Source: a virus. From it: a stretch of 64,000 nt of DNA. Location: positions 1-64,000 of the IMG/VR virus record IMGVR_UViG_3300009149_000027; one strand, given 5' to 3'. Positions 46,895-56,042 of the stretch are shown piece after piece (the stretch's first letter is position 1; each line of letters opens with the position of its first letter). The notes beneath the pieces are model-generated. The model was given only the letters and a program-made list of their open reading frames with translations, ran no database searches and had not been told where the DNA came from. The position numbers were made by a program, and so were the translations under genes.

Positions 46895-48007
46895 TTATGT
46901 CACTCGCTTCCATCCGAGTTCAAGAGCGTCAAGTTCTGCCGTGGACCAAGCGGCGCTGGTATCAGGGCTTAGAGTTAGAACATCCGTGCGCCAAGCGTAT
47001 GAGGTTGATGGGACAAAGGATGTCTGGTCATAATCCGTACTATTGACCCGCACGAAATGGGCCATGTTATCAGCGCCCGCAGCGGAGTTTGCGACATTGG
47101 AGACAAGCATCACTGCCCCCACGGTTCCTGTAACGGCCGTGTTGGTCAAGTTGACGCTGGTGCGCTGTCCTGTAGTGGATGACGAAAGCATCGTTATGTC
47201 GCCGTCGGGCAGACTCCCATAACTGGCCACGTCGTCTACTTCGGTGTAATCCACCGCACCACCCGTGCTGGTCATGGCCGTGTACGTGCCATCTGCGTTG
47301 GGCGTAAACATATGCACGCCTGCGCCGTTGGGCCACGAATTGGATACCGTGCCGGTGGTGTCGTTGACAATTACGTCGTCAAAATAGAAGTCTGCTTCTC
47401 CTCCTGGACCGCCGCCGTCGCCGTTGTGGGCAACACCCATTTGGAATGCTTGTATATTGTCGCCGCTAACATTTGTATCTATTCCCGTCAGGTTAATATC
47501 GACGGCTCCATTTACTCTAGTTGTTATCACGCCAGCCGAATCATGTATCACCACTCGCAATTCGACGCAGTACATCTGGTCTGCCCCAATAGCAACGCTG
47601 CCAGTGCCAAGAAGCGTTCCTGTGTGCGCGCTCCCTCGGTAGACTCTGATTAGATTGGTTGGGCCGTCAAGAGTAAGCGTTATCTGCTTAGAGGTATCAC
47701 TGGAAAGAAGAACTAGGAAGGCAACACCAATTCCACCATGTCCTTCAACTAGCGGAGTACCTGAATCCCAAAGCAGGGGAACCTGAAAAAACAGTTCAGT
47801 ATATGTTGATGGCAGTGTTTCAGATAGGTAACGCTCATAGGCTTCAGTAGTGCTTCGGATTCGCACGGCACCGCCGCCAGTCCTGGCGTTAGCGGCCACA
47901 TAGGTGAGTTCGCCCTGCGTGGCACCGCCCTCGGTAAACGAGGTCCACAATCCAGGATCGTTTTCCGCAAATTGAATTTCAAAGCTGTCCTGCCAAATAG
48001 TTGCCAT
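46895..48007 (-). CDS. Tail protein with lectin-like fold, 370 aa
   Basis: IWQDSFEIQFAENDPGLWTS, GGGAVRIRST, FYFDDVIVND match a concanavalin/LamG-like jelly roll; the C-terminal half is a second beta domain (DALELGWKRVT end). Probably sugar binding on the tail. Confidence 0.7.
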   Translation of the reverse strand: MATIWQDSFEIQFAENDPGLWTSFTEGGATQGELTYVAANARTGGGAVRIRSTTEAYERYLSETLPSTYTELFFQVPLLWDSGTPLVEGHGGIGVAFLVLLSSDTSKQITLTLDGPTNLIRVYRGSAHTGTLLGTGSVAIGADQMYCVELRVVIHDSAGVITTRVNGAVDINLTGIDTNVSGDNIQAFQMGVAHNGDGGGPGGEADFYFDDVIVNDTTGTVSNSWPNGAGVHMFTPNADGTYTAMTSTGGAVDYTEVDDVASYGSLPDGDITMLSSSTTGQRTSVNLTNTAVTGTVGAVMLVSNVANSAAGADNMAHFVRVNSTDYDQTSFVPSTSYAWRTDVLTLSPDTSAAWSTAELDALELGWKRVT

Positions 48008-48016
48008 GTGTGTCTC

Positions 48017-48385
48017 CTAACTTAGTACCAGGGGCAGCAAATGCCCAATTTCAATTTGCACGTCCCAGTAAAACGAACCACGGTAGCTTGCGTAACTGGG
48101 TAGATAGAGGATACCGGACGTGGCGTTGTAGGTATCCTTCTTGTGATCCCACAACTCCGCCGCCGTCAGTGTCAGGGACGACGCCCCAGCCAGCATGGTG
48201 GTTAAGAGCCAGTCCATTTCAGTCTGGGTGCAGTGGGACCACTTCCAGATTACGCTTTGCGGGCCAGCCAACACGGTAGCGCCCGTGCCGGAAACCGTGC
48301 CGATGGATTGGGTTTGGAAACGGTATACGCCTCGTCCGCTGAGTGAGGCAAGGACGGGTATGGTGTTGAGTGACGGGACGGCCAA
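48017..48385 (-). CDS. Tail-associated protein, 122 aa
   Basis: TTG start at 48385 with AGAGG six bases upstream. Contains VYRFQTQSIGTVSGTGATVL and YWDVQIEIGHLLPL; position after the tape measure and size fit a distal tail-like accessory. No family recognised. Confidence 0.6.
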   Translation of the reverse strand: MAVPSLNTIPVLASLSGRGVYRFQTQSIGTVSGTGATVLAGPQSVIWKWSHCTQTEMDWLLTTMLAGASSLTLTAAELWDHKKDTYNATSGILYLPSYASYRGSFYWDVQIEIGHLLPLVLS

Positions 48386-48457
48386 AATATACCTCTTTTC
48401 CTACTAGCATTTTAACCAAAACTGTGATAAACTTACGTCATCTAGGGTGCATAATCG

Positions 48458-48486
48458 TTGACTTTTGGTGTCAAATAATATAGTAT
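48458..48486 (+). promoter_or_regulatory. Rightward promoter for an antisense HNH gene
   Basis: TTGACT at 48458-48463, 17-base spacer, TAGTAT at 48481-48486. Flanked by an 11-bp inverted repeat (ATCTAGGGTGC at 48440-48450 and GCACCCTAGAT at 48510-48520). Confidence 0.6.
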
Positions 48487-48490
48487 TACC

Positions 48491-48557
48491 AAGCCTTCTG
48501 TTGGCGATAGCACCCTAGATAAGTGCCAATCGTCATTTCTAACAGGAGGCTTTTTTT
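48491..48557 (+). promoter_or_regulatory. Hairpin that covers the ribosome binding site
   Basis: AAGCCTTCTGTT (48491-48502) pairs with AACAGGAGGCTT (48541-48552), 12 bp with one G-U. The second arm holds the AGGAGG site (48544-48549) and runs into seven T residues up to the ATG. It can hide the site or act as a terminator. The predicted transcript start (about 48493) lies in the first arm. Confidence 0.65.
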
Positions 48558-49169
48558 ATGCTTGAAAAAACGTGTACCAAATGCGGAAAAACCAAGACCG
48601 TTGATAATTTTTACAAAGTTACAAGAAAGGAAGGGAAATACGAAAGCAGGTGCAAGGAATGCACTATTAAAAGACAAAGAGATGCGTTGATGAAGAAAAA
48701 GAAAATAGTCGTTAGTGAAAAGGTATGTGTATTTAAGGAATGTGTTCATGGTGGAGTCCCACAGGACATTGATAACTTTCACAAAAACATTCTCAGCGTT
48801 GATAGTCACAATATATATTGCAAAGACTGCCAAAAAATAGTAGCGGAAAGATACCTGTCCAAGAATGTGGATGAAATAAGACGCAAGGAACGAGAAAGAT
48901 ATTGGGCGGGAAGGAAAAAACCTCTGAATAGGATCAGGAAAAGAAATGAAGAACCCGCTCTCATGTTGCATCCAGAAAAAGGTGCAGCCAGGTTAGCCGT
49001 ACTAAATGCCAAGAGGCGTGGAGAAATTCCGTTTGCATCATCCCTCATCTGCGCCGATTGCGGTAAACCTGCAAAGCACTATCATCACGAAAGTTATCTC
49101 CCTGAACACTGGTTAGACGTTGTGCCACTGTGTACGCTTTGTCATGGTAAGCGGCATCGGAAGTATTAG
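48558..49169 (+). CDS. HNH homing endonuclease with zinc fingers
   Basis: 203 residues, opposite to the late genes. N-terminal CTKCGKTKTVDNFYK...CKECT and a second finger (CKDC), then a basic linker, then CADCGKPAKHYHHESYLPEH and WLDVVPLCTLCHGKRH, the HNH core with CxxC pairs. Free-standing, inserted between the 48017 gene and the tape measure. Has its own promoter and hairpin. Confidence 0.9.
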   Translation: MLEKTCTKCGKTKTVDNFYKVTRKEGKYESRCKECTIKRQRDALMKKKKIVVSEKVCVFKECVHGGVPQDIDNFHKNILSVDSHNIYCKDCQKIVAERYLSKNVDEIRRKERERYWAGRKKPLNRIRKRNEEPALMLHPEKGAARLAVLNAKRRGEIPFASSLICADCGKPAKHYHHESYLPEHWLDVVPLCTLCHGKRHRKY

Positions 49170-49174
49170 CCACA

Positions 49175-52027
49175 TCACATTCCAGCGGCGTTAGATTCAA
49201 GCCACTTAACTATGTCAGCCTTCACCGAATTGGCTATTGCCAAACTCCACGGGGCAGAAAGGATTCCACCCTCCCCGGCGAAACCGGCGAACAGGCTATT
49301 GGCAACATCCTTGCCAACGTCTTGAATCCGCATTTGGTTGGCAGGTAATCCCAACTGATCCGACAATCCTGTTATCACAACATCGGCCATGTCAACCTCG
49401 CCGTCACGCCCCAGTGCCGTTGCCACACCCTGATTCACGGAACTGGCAACACTTGTCCCTGTCCCGCCCGGAGACACGCCACCGCCCATCCCTGGCCCAA
49501 TGCCCTTTGCCGCAAGTTGCGAGTTGAAGAATCCAACGCCAGCTTCCTGCTGTGTAGCCTTGGCAATGCCAGCGGCAATCGCATCCCAGTTGACCAGCGT
49601 GTCGATGTTCTGCTGCCCGAACTGAGTGCCTAGCACAGCGCCGGACCCAAGTTCTCCGGTCGCCATTGACGCAAGCATCTCGTTGGACAGTCCACTCACG
49701 ATTCCTGGTGCAAGCCCCGTAGATGCTGTGACCATCTCTTCGACAAAGCTGCGTGTCACATTCGGCCAATCCACACCGTTGACAAGTTCGTCGTTCATTT
49801 GGCGGGTGAAATCGTCGGCAAAGTTCTGCGGCACACCGGCGGCGGCTTGGTCTAGTTGCTCCTGAGTGACGGGGCTTGGACCACTTCCCGGCAATCCTGG
49901 GATGCTGTCTAGTTTACTTTTGAAGGCTGAGGCGGCATCGGCGGCTGCTTTGTCCCAGGCAGAACCCGATGCTTTGGCGGCAGCGGCATTGTCCCGCGCC
50001 CATTGGGTTGTCACGTTCACCATTGCGGGGGCAACTTCGCCGTTGAGCCAACCCTCTACGCCCCCCCAACTTGTGGGCATGTTTTCCGTAGTCGTCGGCC
50101 TGAACTGTGGGCCGTAGACACCTTGCAACATACTCCCCATGCCGCTGGGAATCAGGGAAAGGAACATGTTGGCAAGGTTGGCGATGTCTAGAATCTGCTG
50201 CTTGGTGATTTTGCCGGTCTCTACTGCTTTTGTCCCAATGTCAACCAAGGCCTTCTGAATGTTTTCGAGTCCGCCCACCCCCATGCCGGAAGCATCGTCA
50301 ATGGCGTCCAGGGTATTGGTAAGCTGCGTACCGGCCATGCCCATCTTCACAAAGTCATCATCTTCTGGGAAGAAGCTCAGTTTTGCGGCGTTGCGCTCGG
50401 ACAGGTTTTTATTGTATGCGTCAATCAGCATCATGTCAGAACGCCACACGGACACGACATCTCGCATGGCGGCGGCACGGGCTATTTGTTCTTCTGTAAC
50501 TGTTCCTCCCTCAACGGCCTTGGCGATGTCGCGCAAGTCGGCCATCATGTCGTCTGCGCCAGGAAGTGACATATGAATAGCCGTGTCGATTGTGCCAATA
50601 TCGGACAACAGCCCTTCCATCATCTTGATCTGGTCTTCAACTGCCGCCACAGGGGATACGTCAATCTGATCCGCAGATAACCAACCGCCACCAGTCATGC
50701 CCGCCGACATCACCTGTCCCAATGAAATCTTGGGTGTATTTGCGAGAATGGTTGCTCTTTCCTGTTCCAGCCGCTGTTGTTCCTTCGCCTTTTCCAATGC
50801 GGAAACCATAGCATCTTTGAGCGTGGTTTCCAGGGCTAGCCTGATTCCTTCAATGTCGTCACCAATGGCAAAATCAACCAAGCCCGTCACAATGTTAGCC
50901 CAGAGCTCTTTTAGGGCGACAGCGGTGGGAGCCATAGATGTTTTCACGCGGTTCATGCTGTTTTCAATGTCTGCCGCCGCCCGTTCAATCCGTGTGGCTT
51001 CATCCTCCACGGGCTTGCCAAAGTTAGCGATGTCCATCTCCGCCACGGCCAGCACACTGTCCAACATGGATTGAACGCTACTGTTCACTTCCTTGACGCT
51101 GATGCCCAGGATGTCGGCCATCTGCTTGCTGGAAATACCCAACTCATCCAAAAGTTCTGTTTCACGCTTGGCAACACCTCGAATCAAGCGGGAGAAGGCT
51201 TCTTCTGTGCTGAGGTTCTTGCCCTCTTGTGTCAACTGCGTAGAGCGCAGGCGGGCAAACTCGGCAAGGGTGGCAATCTGGTCCTCTGTCACATCCAACG
51301 CATCCTGCTGGGCGGACACCAGGAGCAGGTTGGCACGGGAGAGCATGTTGTAGTCTGCAACGGTTCCCTGTGTGGCCGCCCGCATCTTGGTGGTCAGGGT
51401 ATCAGCGGTGATGCCGATCTGAGCCGCCAGTTCCCCATAACTATTGGTCAGGCGGGCGATTTCAGCGCCTTCTGCCCCCATGTTCGCCACAGCGGTAGCG
51501 GCCTGCTTGCCCGAGTAAAGGGCAAGGCCAGCAACGCCACCTCCATAGAGCAGGTTCTTTGCCCCAGCCATGACACGGCTCACGGTGATGGCATTCTTTC
51601 CGGCAGAGCGGGTGGCTGCTGCTGCCGCCTTCTCGGATGCTCTTATTTCAGCCGCTGCCGCTTTGTTCGCCTCTGAAACTTGCCGTCTGCGATAAGTCAG
51701 GGCGGCTTGCATGGCACGTTGGCGGTCACGAATCTCTGCGTCGGCGGCTTTGTTGGCAAGGCGCTGTACGTCGGCAAACGCCTTCTTCGACACCGCTACC
51801 TGTCGCTTTCGGTATGTAACAAACTTCGCCAAGTCCTCTGATCTCGCACGCTGTGTAGCCCGTAGAGCTTGTGCCTCGGCGCTATTTACGGCCATCCGGC
51901 TTCCAGTGCCGGCCGCACCCGCACCGCCCCCAGCCGTTCCCCGCGCCAAGGCATCAATCTGGCGTCTTGCTGCCGCCACATCGGTGGTGTCAATATCAAC
52001 CTTGTAAGTTAGGCGTCTATCGGGCAA
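49175..52027 (-). CDS. Tape measure protein
   Basis: 950 residues, the longest gene. N-terminal long helices (Ala/Arg/Lys-rich, DTTDVAAARRQIDALARGTA), hydrophobic segments near GAKNLLYGGGVAGLALYSGK, and a Gly-rich C-terminal part. It fixes tail length; by the usual rule of about 1.5 angstrom per residue the tail would be around 140 nm. Overlaps the gene at 52017. Confidence 0.9.
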   Translation of the reverse strand: MPDRRLTYKVDIDTTDVAAARRQIDALARGTAGGGAGAAGTGSRMAVNSAEAQALRATQRARSEDLAKFVTYRKRQVAVSKKAFADVQRLANKAADAEIRDRQRAMQAALTYRRRQVSEANKAAAAEIRASEKAAAAATRSAGKNAITVSRVMAGAKNLLYGGGVAGLALYSGKQAATAVANMGAEGAEIARLTNSYGELAAQIGITADTLTTKMRAATQGTVADYNMLSRANLLLVSAQQDALDVTEDQIATLAEFARLRSTQLTQEGKNLSTEEAFSRLIRGVAKRETELLDELGISSKQMADILGISVKEVNSSVQSMLDSVLAVAEMDIANFGKPVEDEATRIERAAADIENSMNRVKTSMAPTAVALKELWANIVTGLVDFAIGDDIEGIRLALETTLKDAMVSALEKAKEQQRLEQERATILANTPKISLGQVMSAGMTGGGWLSADQIDVSPVAAVEDQIKMMEGLLSDIGTIDTAIHMSLPGADDMMADLRDIAKAVEGGTVTEEQIARAAAMRDVVSVWRSDMMLIDAYNKNLSERNAAKLSFFPEDDDFVKMGMAGTQLTNTLDAIDDASGMGVGGLENIQKALVDIGTKAVETGKITKQQILDIANLANMFLSLIPSGMGSMLQGVYGPQFRPTTTENMPTSWGGVEGWLNGEVAPAMVNVTTQWARDNAAAAKASGSAWDKAAADAASAFKSKLDSIPGLPGSGPSPVTQEQLDQAAAGVPQNFADDFTRQMNDELVNGVDWPNVTRSFVEEMVTASTGLAPGIVSGLSNEMLASMATGELGSGAVLGTQFGQQNIDTLVNWDAIAAGIAKATQQEAGVGFFNSQLAAKGIGPGMGGGVSPGGTGTSVASSVNQGVATALGRDGEVDMADVVITGLSDQLGLPANQMRIQDVGKDVANSLFAGFAGEGGILSAPWSLAIANSVKADIVKWLESNAAGM

Positions 52028-52520
52028 CAGGCACCTGCCTTGTCATAAACATGGCGTCCAGGGCATCCCCTAGCCGATTCTCGGAAGCCGATGTCAGATT
52101 CATCACAGACCGCTCCGGGTTGTTTGGGTGAAGCGCACGTGGTCCTTCGTGATGTCGCACAAAATCATGCTCGCTGCCATATTCCATGTGCCAACCAGAT
52201 TCGTTGGACGTGACTTCTTCATTATTGGCGGTCGGATTCAAAAAAGAACGCATGTACTCTCCACCCCGCACGAGGATGGGGTGGGCAGGCGGAAAGCCAA
52301 GTGCCCGTCTCTCTCGCTGAGTACGCTTGGCGAGACCCGGCCAAGAGCCGCTGGGCTGTCCGCTGCCCTCGTTGGCGAAGTTGCTGCCAAACTCGGCACG
52401 CACGGCCCGAGAGACGGTAGATTTTTCAGTTTCCGTTGGGGATTCTAACGATTTGAGGAATTGACGCAGGGCGGCAAATTCACTGCGTGCCTGGTCCGAA
52501 GGGTAGATGCGGATACTCAT
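52017..52520 (-). CDS. Virion morphogenesis/tail completion protein (gpG-like)
   Basis: 167 residues. SGSWPGLAKRTQRERRALGF then PPAHPILVRGGEYMRSFLNP and a YGSEHDFVRHHEG stretch match phage virion morphogenesis proteins (Mu gpG-like), usually a tail-completion or neck factor. Here it sits between the tail chaperones and the tape measure. Confidence 0.75.
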   Translation of the reverse strand: MSIRIYPSDQARSEFAALRQFLKSLESPTETEKSTVSRAVRAEFGSNFANEGSGQPSGSWPGLAKRTQRERRALGFPPAHPILVRGGEYMRSFLNPTANNEEVTSNESGWHMEYGSEHDFVRHHEGPRALHPNNPERSVMNLTSASENRLGDALDAMFMTRQVPVAR

Positions 52521-52846
52521 TTCTTTTCCCCCTTCAGAAAGGTTCTACTTCGTTTTAGCCGCTTCTCCCTGGCGGAGATGGTGGCGAAATCCTTCAGCAA
52601 TGCCCCGCTGCCTGGTTCTTGGGCTAGTCTCCAAAGTTCACCCAGTGACTCCCCGCCCATGCCTGCCATATTGCGCCACAGGACATAAAGGTCAAGATGC
52701 TCGTCTCTTACCAATATCCAACGATTGCGCTCTCTCGCAATGCCCTGGGGCGACATGTCCAGATAGTCTGGTTGTTCGTCGTCGTCAAGCAGACTTTCCA
52801 GCGTTTCATCTAGGCGAGAACGCTGCTCGTCACTCGCCTGACTGCT
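52517..52846 (-). CDS. Tail assembly chaperone, frameshift extension
   Basis: Reading in the -1 frame from the TTTTTTA site adds 109 residues (SSQASDEQRSRLDETLESLL... to MSPQGIARERNRWILVRDEH and beyond). The ORF from 52756 alone lacks a ribosome binding site. The fusion of the 52810-53400 product with this part makes a 294-residue protein like the lambda gpGT. Confidence 0.75.
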   Translation of the reverse strand, partial: SSQASDEQRSRLDETLESLLDDDEQPDYLDMSPQGIARERNRWILVRDEHLDLYVLWRNMAGMGGESLGELWRLAQEPGSGALLKDFATISAREKRLKRSRTFLKGEKK

Positions 52847-53400
52847 AAAAAATCTGGGATGCTACTCAACACCCCCGCATTCAAATGCCGGGTGGCGTCT
52901 CTCCAACTATCCAGCAACTCCACGGGCATCTTCTCCGCCATGCCATCCAGCGTCACCCACTCCTGGGGAACAAAGGCTGCTTCCCATTTGGGAATTGCAC
53001 CGTAAGGCACAAGGGCCCTTTCTGCTTTGTAGCGAACTTCAGCGCCTACCTTCTCCCTATCAACTGCACATAACATCTCAGCCCGGAAGTAGACGATGTT
53101 GCGCAGGTAGATTAGTTCCTGGTCATCAAACTCACTGCCAATGTCCTGCCCCGTGCGCTGCGTAAACCATTCCTGCCCCTCTTGTGCTAGCTTTGCATAA
53201 TATCCACGGTCCAGGAAAGAGACGGCGTGGACGGTAAAGCGCAGCTGCTCTTCGGGCGGGATCTGTTTCAGCAGTTCGTTACGGGCCTCTTCTATGTCAT
53301 CGCCCTCCACCATGCCAGGAAGGTCCGCTGCTGTGAGCAGGGCAACGGCTTCCTGGGCATCGGGTGGCAAACCGTAGGTGTACGTTACTTGAATTTTCAA
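52810..53400 (-). CDS. Tail assembly chaperone, short form
   Basis: 196 residues ending normally at 52810. Ubiquitous in siphoviruses between tail tube and tape measure. Contains PPDAQEAVALLTAADLPGMV and helical segments; IPDFLAVRR at its end encodes the slippery site. Most ribosomes stop here; some slip into the -1 frame. Confidence 0.8.
   Translation of the reverse strand: MKIQVTYTYGLPPDAQEAVALLTAADLPGMVEGDDIEEARNELLKQIPPEEQLRFTVHAVSFLDRGYYAKLAQEGQEWFTQRTGQDIGSEFDDQELIYLRNIVYFRAEMLCAVDREKVGAEVRYKAERALVPYGAIPKWEAAFVPQEWVTLDGMAEKMPVELLDSWRDATRHLNAGVLSSIPDFLAVRRVTSSVLA
52846..52852 (-). other. Slippery heptamer TTTTTTA (-1 frameshift site)
   Basis: Complement of 52846-52852. Zero-frame codons are GAT TTT TTA, so T TTT TTA fits X-XXY-YYZ exactly. 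Slipping enters the open frame ending at 52517. Confidence 0.85.
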
Positions 53401-53401
53401 G

Positions 53402-54679
53402 TTAGCTCCCTGCGTAGCTGGAAGTGCTGTTGATTAGGACAATGGTGATGGGGGCGCTGGCGGCATTGTCTATCATGCGATAGCGGGCGTTATAGATAAT
53501 CTGGCCGCCTGCCGTTACGTCAAACGGGTCCATCATCACCTGGGCAGTAGGGATGGTGGCTTGGAACGAATTGGCGATTGCACCGGTGATAAAGGCCGGG
53601 GAGGTGAAACTCCACACAAGCTGGGCTTCCGGGATGGGGATGACGGGGGCCGTCCCGCCCGAAGCGCCATAGATGAACTCTTTATAGATGTTCTCGCTGA
53701 ACACCAGACCCTCCAGCGTACCGGAGATAACCTTGCCCGTGGGGGAGAGGGTGGCCCGACTAAAGCTGTGCAGGTTTTGTTCCTGGTCGTCTAGCGGGTT
53801 GTCGATGGTCAGGGTGTAGGAGCGGGGCGTCCCCAGGGTGACTGCCGTGATGTCGCTGGACGTGACGGTGAAGGCACCTTGGGCCTGAGAAAGCATAGAG
53901 TCGGTTTCTTGTACCACCGTCTCGCTGCCTGCGCTGGTGGCCTCGCTGAGACCGGACGCCGTACCTGTTACGTCGATTCCTGTACGGCTTGCGGCAAAAA
54001 CAAGCTGGGAGAGGCGAGCATCCGTAATTTTGCGTTCGTAGCGGGCGGAGTCCTCCCCAACGGCGCTCATCAAGCTCACCCAGCTTTCCGCTTCGGCGTC
54101 GGCCAGGGTAAAGGTGTGGGTGTAGTACCATCCCGTATAGGTGGCCGTGGTGCCGCCGCCCGTGAGAGAACCAGCGTTCGCCGTCATGGTAGCGGACGTG
54201 ACGCCGCTGTCTACGGTGATGGTATAGTTGCTGGCAGTTCCCGTTACCGTGGCTGCCGTGACAGTGGACAGCAACTCAATGGCCGTTTCGACTGCTCCGA
54301 TGGCGGCGTCAAAGGCAATGGCGCTGGTGGTCTGGGCAGAGACGGTGATGGTGAACGTACCGCCAGTGGCATCGATGGTAAGGATAACCGTGGTGGCCGT
54401 GGTGTTGCCGAACCCGATACCGGCCAGGGCGTAGCCGACCAGGTTGGGATAGAGGCGAAAGGCCAGGGAAATGTCGGCCATGTAGCCCGACCGGATGGGC
54501 GTGGATTGCAGGGCGGTGGAGCGCTGATGAATGCCCGTGTGTTCACCAGACGGGTCAATCTCATCATATACAGGATTGACGCCGTGGCTGGACATGCGGC
54601 CTCGGATAAAGTTGGTGGTAGCAGCCGTGGCTTTGGCGGATTGTTTGGCCAGGGCAAAGCCAGCAGTTTGATAAAGCAT
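53402..54679 (-). CDS. Major tail (tube) protein with inserted domain
   Basis: 425 residues. N- and C-terminal parts form a tail tube fold (DISLAFRLYPNLVGYALAGI, ISGTLEGLVFSENIYKEFI, ATIPTAQVMMDPFDVTAGGQ). Residues 98-180 are an extra beta domain (TGGTFTITVSAQTTSAIAFD, ATVTGTASNYTITVD) also seen split across 45227/45230. Such add-on domains decorate tails and may bind polysaccharide. Confidence 0.8.
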   Translation of the reverse strand: MLYQTAGFALAKQSAKATAATTNFIRGRMSSHGVNPVYDEIDPSGEHTGIHQRSTALQSTPIRSGYMADISLAFRLYPNLVGYALAGIGFGNTTATTVILTIDATGGTFTITVSAQTTSAIAFDAAIGAVETAIELLSTVTAATVTGTASNYTITVDSGVTSATMTANAGSLTGGGTTATYTGWYYTHTFTLADAEAESWVSLMSAVGEDSARYERKITDARLSQLVFAASRTGIDVTGTASGLSEATSAGSETVVQETDSMLSQAQGAFTVTSSDITAVTLGTPRSYTLTIDNPLDDQEQNLHSFSRATLSPTGKVISGTLEGLVFSENIYKEFIYGASGGTAPVIPIPEAQLVWSFTSPAFITGAIANSFQATIPTAQVMMDPFDVTAGGQIIYNARYRMIDNAASAPITIVLINSTSSYAGS

Positions 54680-54682
54680 AGG

Positions 54683-55078
54683 TTATTCTCCCGTAGACTT
54701 CTGATAGATTGCCTTGGCCCGTGCTGGTCCAATGCCAGGCAGACGGGTAAGTTTTCCAATTCCGTTGGCCTCCACATCCTTGCGAATGCTTTCCCAACTC
54801 TCATAGCCAATGAACCACAGAGTTTGCGCCAACTCGTCGTCAATGCCACTGACTTCCTTAAAGAAGTCCCATAGTTGGGCTTCCTCACCCGCTTCAACCG
54901 CTGGTCTCGGCTCGATGGGCAAGACGGCTTTCTCCCACTGCCCGGAAAAGGCCAGCAGCAGAGCCCCCACCTTGTCCGACACAGTGTAAACCTGCCCATG
55001 CACCAGGGGCGTGTCACCCACCAAGGCCACGGTGACTGATTGAGTTTTGCTGCGCACATCGATAAAGCGTATTTTCAT
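54683..55078 (-). CDS. Neck/tail protein with helix-hairpin-helix
   Basis: 131 residues, start at 55078 (MKIRFIDVRSKTQSVTVALV). C-terminal half has LWFIGYESWESIRKDVEANG and LTRLPGIGPARAKAIY, a helix-hairpin-helix. The N-terminal half is beta-rich. Similar proteins sit between head-tail connectors and the tail tube in siphoviruses; exact role unclear. Confidence 0.65.
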   Translation of the reverse strand: MKIRFIDVRSKTQSVTVALVGDTPLVHGQVYTVSDKVGALLLAFSGQWEKAVLPIEPRPAVEAGEEAQLWDFFKEVSGIDDELAQTLWFIGYESWESIRKDVEANGIGKLTRLPGIGPARAKAIYQKSTGE

Positions 55079-55080
55079 GG

Positions 55081-55602
55081 TCAAACCTCAGTGTATATGT
55101 CAATGGGCAGCAGTGTGCCGCCTATATACTTGCCGCCCTCGTGTCCCCGCACCTCAATCACACCCCTTGCCATAATCACATCAATGATATGTTCGGTGTC
55201 GGTTGAGGAGATACCACCCAGGGCATAGTTGTCTCGTATCAGTTCACGAAAACGGCGGGACAGTTCCTTGGCCCCATCCAGGGCGGCGGCATAGGTCGTT
55301 TGGGGGTCTGTGGCCGCTATTAGGTCGTAGGGGTACTTCACATCCACATGAACGGTTCCGTCCCCGTGGGGGCCTTGGGGGGCGTCACCGTAGCGATTGG
55401 CTGGTTCCCACATGCGACCTACGATAAAGACGGCAGGCAGGGTGATGTCTCCTAATGGACTGGAGCGCAAGTCCGTTTCCCACTGGTCCACCACTTGAAT
55501 GGTGGCAATCTTGAAAGTAGCGTAGGCGGAACCAGTCCCCATGTCCGACAGCACCAGGGCCGCCAGTTTATCGTCAATGTCGTTCCACAGACTGGCGCTC
55601 AT
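55081..55602 (-). CDS. Tail terminator/neck protein
   Basis: 173 residues. Contains LWNDIDDKLAALVLSDMG, DWETDLRSSPLGDITLP-like VDQWETDLRSSPLGDITLPA and a VDVKYPYDLIA segment, in the position and size of tail-terminator proteins. Assigned mainly from position. Confidence 0.6.
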   Translation of the reverse strand: MSASLWNDIDDKLAALVLSDMGTGSAYATFKIATIQVVDQWETDLRSSPLGDITLPAVFIVGRMWEPANRYGDAPQGPHGDGTVHVDVKYPYDLIAATDPQTTYAAALDGAKELSRRFRELIRDNYALGGISSTDTEHIIDVIMARGVIEVRGHEGGKYIGGTLLPIDIYTEV

Positions 55603-56039
55603 TCGTCTTCTGTCCAGTTACTCTTGTCGTAGAAGTGAGTGGAACGAGAGAAAGCGGGAACCACCCTGTCAGAGTCGTCCTTCACCGTGTCTCGGTCGGC
55701 AACGCTGATTCCCCCTGCGTAGGGAATGGCTAGGATGGAGGCGGATGTTACGCCGTCCACCGCAAGCGCCTGTTGTTCCAGCCATTCAGCCAAGGTGACG
55801 GCCATATCAGCCGCCGCATCATTGCTGACACCGGCGTCTTTCCAGTGGCCCAACCTTGCCAGGTCGCGGGCCAGGGTGCGCAATCCCCATGCGGCTGCCA
55901 GGCGCAGGTTACTGCCCTGGGCGTTGTCTATGAATATCTGCCATTCCTCATCCGAAAAAGCGGTATTGGCAATGTTGGTATCGCTTGCGTACAGGCGCAC
56001 CTTGCCAATATCGGTAGAGAGGGTATAGGTGGCAGCCAT
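55599..56039 (-). CDS. Head-tail connector/adaptor protein
   Basis: 146 residues, helical: GKVRLYASDTNIANTAFSDE, EEWQIFIDNAQGSNLRLAAA, AWGLRTLARDLARLG. This helical bundle pattern is typical of gp6/gp15-like connectors that sit on the portal. Overlaps the gene at 55602. Confidence 0.7.
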   Translation of the reverse strand: MAATYTLSTDIGKVRLYASDTNIANTAFSDEEWQIFIDNAQGSNLRLAAAWGLRTLARDLARLGHWKDAGVSNDAAADMAVTLAEWLEQQALAVDGVTSASILAIPYAGGISVADRDTVKDDSDRVVPAFSRSTHFYDKSNWTEDE

Positions 56040-56042
56040 AGA

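Noticed and set aside
52517-52756. Independent 79-residue gene starting at 52756
   Set aside because: No ribosome binding site at that ATG; the frame is entered by -1 slipping from the tail chaperone gene.
53879-54874. 331-codon open frame on the + strand
   Set aside because: Lies wholly antisense to the major tail protein gene; Gly/Arg-rich composition of a shadow frame and no ribosome binding site.
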